Shown here piece by piece: positions 5,252-8,984 of a stretch of 8,984 bases of DNA; the stretch's first letter is position 1; every line of letters begins with the position of its first letter. This stretch comes from JAXGVG01 sp040773965 (GTDB lineage: Bacteria; Pseudomonadota; Alphaproteobacteria; UBA9219). A program made the position numbers and the translations under genes. A model generated the notes under the pieces. That model saw only the letters and a list, made by a program, of their open reading frames with translations. It had not been told where the DNA came from and searched no databases. The DNA lies in NCBI GenBank assembly GCA_040773965.1, contig JAXGVG010000072.1, positions 1 through 8,984 on the forward strand, given 5' to 3'.

Positions 5252-6111
5252 GACGCTTTCAATTCCGGCTCGAAGCCGCGCGGGTTGTAATCGAGCAACT
5301 TGAGCCCTTCCTCGCAATCGAAGATCAAATCCTCGTTCATGCGCTTGAAGACCGAAAAGCCGAAAGACTTTTCGTGAAGAACGCCGAGCTTTCCGGCAAG
5401 CCGGAAAGCGCATTGCAGAACTTTCGCGGGAAGAAGCATAGGTCGAGGCTCGCGTCCCAAGGTCCGGAAGACGGCTTCGATCATGGCGCGGTAGGTCAAA
5501 ACCTGGCCGCCCGCGATATTGATGGCCTTGTTGTAGGCGGCGGCGTTGCCCAGAGCGCCAAGGACGGCTTTGGCGACGTCGTCGGCATGGATGGGCTGGC
5601 GCAGTCCCTTGCCGGGCGAAGCCACGGGGAAAGTGCCGAAACGGCGGATAAAGCGGGCAATTCGCGTCACGTTTTCATCCCGAAGGCCGTCATAGATAAG
5701 GGTCGGGCGGAGGATGGTGCAAACGATATTGTTCCGCAGGCACCAGGACTTGAGAATGTTTTCGCTCAACTCAAGATTTTCGGCGGTGAAGCGTTCTCCC
5801 GGGTCGTCGCTGGAAGCTTTGCCGTAACGGCTTGTCGAACTTACGGCGACGATGGATTGAACGTCCGCGAAGCGCGACAGGCTTCGGGCCAGAACCCAGA
5901 TGGGGACGAGACTGACCACGATGGCCTTGGCGGGCGCGCGCCACGGCGAAGGTTGAGCCAGATCGAGCGGCAACGAGCGGAAGCCTTCCGGCAGGCCGAT
6001 CGGTTGGCGCGAGATAACGTCGGCGCCGAGACCGTCGGCGGCGAGCCTTTTTATGAGATACGGGGCAACGATGCTGCGGCCGCCGATGACGATGAGTGGA
6101 GTTCTGTCCAT
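5248..6111 (-). CDS. Atypical NAD(P)-binding Rossmann protein, SDR/epimerase-dehydratase-like
   Basis: A protein of 287 residues with the layout of an extended short-chain dehydrogenase: beta strand and nucleotide loop LIVIGGRSIVAPYLIKRL (6-23), IVAVSSTSRYG (87-97) matching the SS(T/S)xxYG strand, ILRPTLIYDG (133-142), QPIHADDVAKAVLGAL (172-187) and a C-terminal substrate lobe (YNKAINIAGGQVLTYRAMIE). Two features are off: the glycine loop lacks the regular GxxGxxG (the third Gly appears to be Ala), and no YxxxK follows the SSTS strand, where the sequence reads TAENLELSENILK. It may therefore bind a nucleotide without acting as a classical dehydrogenase, as in atypical SDRs of the NDUFA9 type; the substrate cannot be named. 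GAGG at 6121-6118, six bases before the ATG, supports the start. The stop overlaps the dnaA stop by four bases. Confidence 0.8.
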   Translation of the reverse strand: MDRTPLIVIGGRSIVAPYLIKRLAADGLGADVISRQPIGLPEGFRSLPLDLAQPSPWRAPAKAIVVSLVPIWVLARSLSRFADVQSIVAVSSTSRYGKASSDDPGERFTAENLELSENILKSWCLRNNIVCTILRPTLIYDGLRDENVTRIARFIRRFGTFPVASPGKGLRQPIHADDVAKAVLGALGNAAAYNKAINIAGGQVLTYRAMIEAVFRTLGREPRPMLLPAKVLQCAFRLAGKLGVLHEKSFGFSVFKRMNEDLIFDCEEGLKLLDYNPRGFEPELKAS

Positions 6112-6355
6112 TTTTTTCCTCGGGAAAGAAGGTCCTTTCTTTCTATGACAAACTCACTACTATATGATTAACTGCACAGCGAAAGGTTTTCGGGCAATTT
6201 ATAAAGGTTCTAAAATTTCGCGTTAACCATGGAACGTATTGATTGATTTAAACAATTCGTTTAATGGCAATTACCCCCAGACGGGATGTGGGCGCAATGG
6301 AGCATACAAAAATATGAAGAAAGTTTTGGCGCTTTAAGAAGAACGAAGTCGCGAG
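6112..6355. promoter_or_regulatory. Divergent intergenic region between the SDR-like and di-iron genes
   Basis: The 244 AT-rich bases must hold the promoters for both neighbours, but I find no pair of boxes good enough to call. On the minus strand TATAGT (6164-6159) is a fair -10 without a matching -35. On the plus strand TTGATT (6239-6244) and TTTAAT (6260-6265) are only 15 bases apart. An imperfect palindrome, GAAAGAAGGTCCTTTCTTTC (6124-6143), lies just 5' of the SDR-like gene's RBS and could fold in its leader. TTAACCAT occurs at 6223-6230. No gene is supported. Confidence 0.45.
6223..6230 (+). promoter_or_regulatory. TTAACCAT site (CtrA half-site-like) in the divergent gap
   Basis: An exact TTAACCAT, the second in the window, lies near the middle of the divergent gap, preceded by CGCG. 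It matches the half-site described for CtrA. No second half-site at the usual spacing is visible, so regulation is a suggestion only. Confidence 0.25.
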
Positions 6356-7180
6356 ATGTACAAGGAACGATGGAAGATTGACGATTTGCCGTGGAACCGG
6401 TTCGATGCAACCCGGCTCGATCCCGAGTTGTTGAGATTGGTCAGGGCGGCGGCGATGGCCGAACGCGGCGCGGACCGGTATGAACGGTATTTTCGCAATG
6501 TTTTTAACGGCGATCCGATTTTTCAACGCGCGGCGGGTTATTGGGCCGAAGAAGAAATCCGGCACGGCGAGACGCTTGGACGCTATGCCGAACTGGCCGA
6601 TCCGGAATTCAATTTTAAGCGGGCATACGCGCGTTTCATGGCGGGATACGGCATCAAGACGGAGTCCGGCACATCGGTGCGAGGTTCGCGTTCGGGCGAA
6701 TTGACCGCGCGGTGCATCGTCGAGATCGGCGCGAGTTCCTTCTATACCGCGCTGGGGGAGGCTTCGGAAGAGCCTCTTTTGAAGGTCATTTGCCGGAACA
6801 TCGCTTCGGACGAGTTCCATCACTTCGGCATGTTTCACAGTCATCTTAAAGGCTATCTTGCCCACGAAAAAATCGGGTTGTGGCGGCGTCTGAAAATCGC
6901 GCTGGGGCGCATTCGCGAGTCGGAAGACGATGAGCTTGCCTATGCCTATTTTGCCGCCAACGGGTCGCCGAACGCCGTCTATGACCGTTTGAGCGGCACG
7001 GCGGCCTATGAGGCGCGGGCTTTTCCTCTTTACAAACAGGAGCATGTCCGGCGCGCGGCCGCCATGCTTTTCAAAACTTGCGGGATAAACCTGCACGGCT
7101 TTTGGCACGATCTGGCCAGCCGCGCGGCTTGGGCGCTTTTGCAGCGGAAGGCCCGGAAAGCCATAAAACAAGCCCTTTAG
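6356..7180 (+). CDS. Ferritin-like di-iron protein of the acyl-ACP desaturase type
   Basis: A protein of 274 residues. It carries a full set of carboxylate di-iron ligands in the order and spacing of plant-type acyl-ACP desaturases: E36 in the first helix, E67 and H70 in WAEEEIRHGETL (compare the EENRHG motif), E123 in CIVEIGASSFY, and E153 and H156 in ASDEFHHFGMF (compare DEKRH). Conserved blocks such as MYKERWKIDDLPWNRFD and SVRGSRSGELTARC are those I associate with an alphaproteobacterial ferritin-like family. All six ligands are present, so it should bind two irons and activate oxygen; the substrate (fatty acyl-ACP or something else) is not shown. It has no signal peptide or clear membrane span. 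The Shine-Dalgarno is weak (only GAAG and GAG just upstream), and the start was chosen because the conserved N-terminus begins there. GlyRS follows on the same strand after 103 bases. Confidence 0.82.
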   Translation: MYKERWKIDDLPWNRFDATRLDPELLRLVRAAAMAERGADRYERYFRNVFNGDPIFQRAAGYWAEEEIRHGETLGRYAELADPEFNFKRAYARFMAGYGIKTESGTSVRGSRSGELTARCIVEIGASSFYTALGEASEEPLLKVICRNIASDEFHHFGMFHSHLKGYLAHEKIGLWRRLKIALGRIRESEDDELAYAYFAANGSPNAVYDRLSGTAAYEARAFPLYKQEHVRRAAAMLFKTCGINLHGFWHDLASRAAWALLQRKARKAIKQAL

Positions 7181-7233
7181 GCCGCGAAAAATCATATTAT
7201 TGCTTATTGCCGGGTACTTGCTAAAAAAGAGGG

Positions 7234-7263
7234 TTCACCCGCTCCGGCGGATCGTCATACATT
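7234..7263 (+). promoter_or_regulatory. Weak candidate promoter of the GlyRS gene
   Basis: TTCACC (7234-7239), an 18-base spacer, then TACATT (7258-7263): 4/6 matches in each box. The spacer includes a short CCGC-TCCG-GCGG hairpin (7239-7250). The leader would be only about 14 bases. Read-through from the di-iron gene, 103 bases upstream on the same strand, is an equally good explanation. Confidence 0.22.
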
Positions 7264-7283
7264 AATTACACAGGTTGTTTCCC

Positions 7284-8813
7284 ATGGCTGCTCCAACAAC
7301 GCCTCTTATGAATCGCCTCGTATCGCTTTGCAAAAGGCGGGGCTTCGTTTATCCGGCTTCCGAGATTTATGGCGGCCTGAACGGTTTCTGGGATTTCGGT
7401 CCGCTGGGCACGCAGTTGAAGAACCATCTGCGCGACGCCTGGTGGCGCGATACGGTCGAATGCCCGCCGATGGGGCCGGACGGCAAGCCGCTTTCCATTG
7501 TCGGCCTCGACAGCACGATCATTCAGCATCCGACGACGTGGAAAGCTTCCGGGCACGTGGATGGATTTGCCGATTTGATGGTCGATTGTCGCGAAACAAA
7601 GGGTAGATATCGTGCGGATCACATAGCATGTGTAAGGGCTGGAACCGAGGATGGAAAACAGGCATTTTATCTTTCTGCCTTGGAAGGAGACGATGCGAAA
7701 GATAAAATTAAGGCTAAAGCCAAAAAACTTGAACGCAAGTATGGATCGAAAATAGAAATTTATGAAATCGATAAACTTGAGCCTTTGCCTTCGCTTATCG
7801 ATAAGAGCGACCTTATTATTGGGCCTGATGCCGAGAGCCCGGGAACATTAACCGAACCGCGCCCATTTAATTTAATGTTTGAGTCTAATGTGGGCGTCTT
7901 ACATGACGAGGATTCCAAAGTCTACCTCCGGCCCGAAACGGCGCAGGGCATTTTCCTTCAATACAAGAACGTGCTCGATACGTCGCGCGTGAAGGTGCCT
8001 TTCGGCATCGCGCAGATCGGCAAGGCGTTCCGCAACGAGGTTACGCCGCGCAACTTTATCTTCCGCGTCCGCGAGTTTGAGCAGATGGAAATTGAGTTCT
8101 TCTGCCAGCCCGAAGACGGCCTGATGTGGTACGAATACTGGGTGGCCGAGCGCCTGCGCTGGTGGGAAAGCGTCGGCGTAAGCAAGGCCAATCTTTACCG
8201 TCATATTATTCCGACGGAGGAATTGGCCCACTATTCGAAGGGAACCTCGGATATCGAATACCGCTATCCGTTTACGATGCCGGGTTTTGGCGAGTTGGAG
8301 GGCGTGGCGTACCGCACGGACTACGACCTGACGCAGCACCAGAAATTCAGCAAGACCAACCTCGAATACATCGATCAGGAGGCCAGCCGTCGCTATATCC
8401 CGCATGTGGTTGAGCCTTCCAGCGGCCTGACGCGCGGCGTTTTGGTGTTGCTGTGCGAAGCCTATCAGTACGATGAAAGCCGCGCTTCGCCCGAATGGCT
8501 GAAGATCAAGCCGAGCCTCGCGCCGATCAAGCTGGGCATTTTCCCGCTCGTCAACAAGGACGGCATGCCGGAAGTGGCGGAGATGCTTTATATGGACCTG
8601 CGCCGCGACTTCGTTTGCCAGTACGACGCCAAGCAGTCGATCGGCAAGCGTTATGCGCGCATGGACGAGGCGGGCACGCCTTTCTGCGTTACCATCGATG
8701 GCGATACGCTCAAGGACCAGACCGTGACCGTCCGCGACCGCGATACCGCCCGGCAGGAGCGCATTGCCATTGCAAATGTGCGCGGCTATGTGGCGGGAAA
8801 GCTGAAGCCGTAA
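7284..8813 (+). CDS. glyQS: Glycyl-tRNA synthetase, single-chain alpha2 (dimeric) type
   Basis: A class II aminoacyl-tRNA synthetase that attaches Gly to tRNA-Gly; cytosolic; 509 residues from the ATG at 7284. N-terminal EIYGGLNGFWDFGPLG (27-42) and GLDSTIIQHPTTWKASGHV (74-92) are typical of the alpha2 type. Motif 2 is FRNEVTPRNFIF with REFEQMEIEFF (249-273), motif 3 is EPSSGLTRGVLVLL (377-390) with R384, and the anticodon-binding domain runs from about 412 (APIKLGIFPLVNK, GKRYARMDEAGTPFCVTID). The frame opens at a TTG at 7275, but the ATG at 7284 fits the family N-terminus; AGG at 7272-7274 is a weak RBS nine bases away. Most proteobacteria use the alpha2beta2 enzyme (separate glyQ and glyS), so this form suggests acquisition from elsewhere. 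Residues about 103-211, between motifs 1 and 2, are encoded by DNA of very different composition (see separate entry). Confidence 0.95.
   Translation: MAAPTTPLMNRLVSLCKRRGFVYPASEIYGGLNGFWDFGPLGTQLKNHLRDAWWRDTVECPPMGPDGKPLSIVGLDSTIIQHPTTWKASGHVDGFADLMVDCRETKGRYRADHIACVRAGTEDGKQAFYLSALEGDDAKDKIKAKAKKLERKYGSKIEIYEIDKLEPLPSLIDKSDLIIGPDAESPGTLTEPRPFNLMFESNVGVLHDEDSKVYLRPETAQGIFLQYKNVLDTSRVKVPFGIAQIGKAFRNEVTPRNFIFRVREFEQMEIEFFCQPEDGLMWYEYWVAERLRWWESVGVSKANLYRHIIPTEELAHYSKGTSDIEYRYPFTMPGFGELEGVAYRTDYDLTQHQKFSKTNLEYIDQEASRRYIPHVVEPSSGLTRGVLVLLCEAYQYDESRASPEWLKIKPSLAPIKLGIFPLVNKDGMPEVAEMLYMDLRRDFVCQYDAKQSIGKRYARMDEAGTPFCVTIDGDTLKDQTVTVRDRDTARQERIAIANVRGYVAGKLKP
7590..7915 (+). other. AT-rich island inside the GlyRS gene (insertion domain)
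   Basis: By hand count, 7621-7920 is about 42% G+C, against about 61% in 7321-7560 and 59% in 7921-8160. Codon use changes with it: Lys is AAA in 9 of 13 cases inside (residues 103-212) but in only 1 of 16 downstream, and AGA, AGG, ATA, GTA and TTA codons cluster inside. The reading frame stays intact. The segment encodes RYRADHIACV, a charged helical stretch (DDAKDKIKAKAKKLERKYG, 136-154) and TLTEPRPFNLMFESNVG. Either a segment came from an AT-rich donor by recombination, or codon selection is relaxed in this domain; the sharp edges favour the first. Confidence 0.7.
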
Positions 8814-8984
8814 AAATCGTTAGGTGAAAAAACACAAACGGATTGCTTTCGCTTCATTGCAAGGCCGAAAACATCGCGGAAAATCGTTCATCAAGTGTGA
8901 TCGTAACGTATCGCACTGCCGCGAAAGGCGATAATGCCACAATATTGCCTTATTTTCGTCCCGTCCCTGACAATCTTCCCCTTC
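8814..8984. other. Intergenic tail after GlyRS, no gene seen
   Basis: The 171 bases after the GlyRS stop contain no open frame with a plausible start and no hairpin followed by a T tract. The only structure I note is the inverted repeat at 8909-8933. The window may end within an intergenic region or just before the next gene. Confidence 0.5.
8909..8933. repeat. Inverted repeat TATCGC-N13-GCGATA
   Basis: TATCGC (8909-8914) and GCGATA (8928-8933) are perfect 6-base inverted arms about 100 bases after the GlyRS stop. No T run follows, so a standard terminator is unlikely; an operator or a Rho-dependent 3' end hairpin is possible. Confidence 0.3.

Noticed and set aside
5374..6171. Plus-strand frame of about 265 codons opposite the SDR-like gene
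   Set aside because: Antisense shadow; the minus frame has a good RBS and Rossmann-fold motifs.
6248..7195. Minus-strand frame of about 315 codons opposite the di-iron gene
   Set aside because: The plus-strand product has six conserved metal ligands; the antisense product is Arg/Pro-rich and resembles nothing.
7231..7250. GGGTTCACCC resembling a tRNA T-arm
   Set aside because: The loop is too small, and no acceptor, D or anticodon arms can be drawn around it.

Overview
The window looks like a chromosomal housekeeping region of an alphaproteobacterium, in a genome of moderately high GC with AT-rich intergenic gaps. The evidence is gene order and protein type: prs, then an L25/TL5-type rplY with a long Ala/Pro tail, then pth on the minus strand; rpsT immediately upstream of dnaA on the plus strand; and an alphaproteobacterial-looking acyl-ACP desaturase-like di-iron protein. 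No mobile element, phage gene, CRISPR array, rRNA or tRNA is visible.

Layout. Positions 1-1930, minus strand: the first 18 codons of pth, rplY 16 bases upstream of it (probably co-transcribed), and prs, each of rplY and prs with a recognisable sigma70-type promoter. Positions 2073-2897, minus strand: an unrecognised basic protein. Positions 2978-3325, plus strand: rpsT behind a good promoter. Positions 3326-3772: a 447-base AT-rich leader before dnaA. Positions 3773-5251, plus strand: dnaA, whose stop codon shares the palindrome CTAG with the stop of a convergent atypical SDR/epimerase-like gene (5248-6111, minus). A 244-base divergent gap follows, then the di-iron protein (6356-7180, plus) and a single-chain glycyl-tRNA synthetase (7284-8813, plus). 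The last 171 bases hold no gene I can support.

How the genes work together: most are core information processing. L25 binds 5S rRNA, S20 is in the 30S subunit, Pth recycles peptidyl-tRNA, GlyRS charges tRNA-Gly, DnaA initiates replication, and Prs makes PRPP for nucleotide, His and Trp synthesis. The SDR-like and di-iron proteins are metabolic genes of uncertain substrate; nothing in the sequence shows that they act with each other or with dnaA.

I did not find a convincing undescribed multi-gene system. The most notable signals are: (1) a sharply bounded segment of about 325 bases inside the glycyl-tRNA synthetase gene with about 42% GC and AT-type codons, against about 60% on both sides, suggesting a mosaic gene; (2) the alpha2-type GlyRS itself, unexpected in a proteobacterium; (3) recurrent TTAACC, including two exact TTAACCAT sites resembling CtrA half-sites, in the intergenic gaps; (4) three GTGAAG repeats around the prs promoter; and (5) the long, structured dnaA leader.
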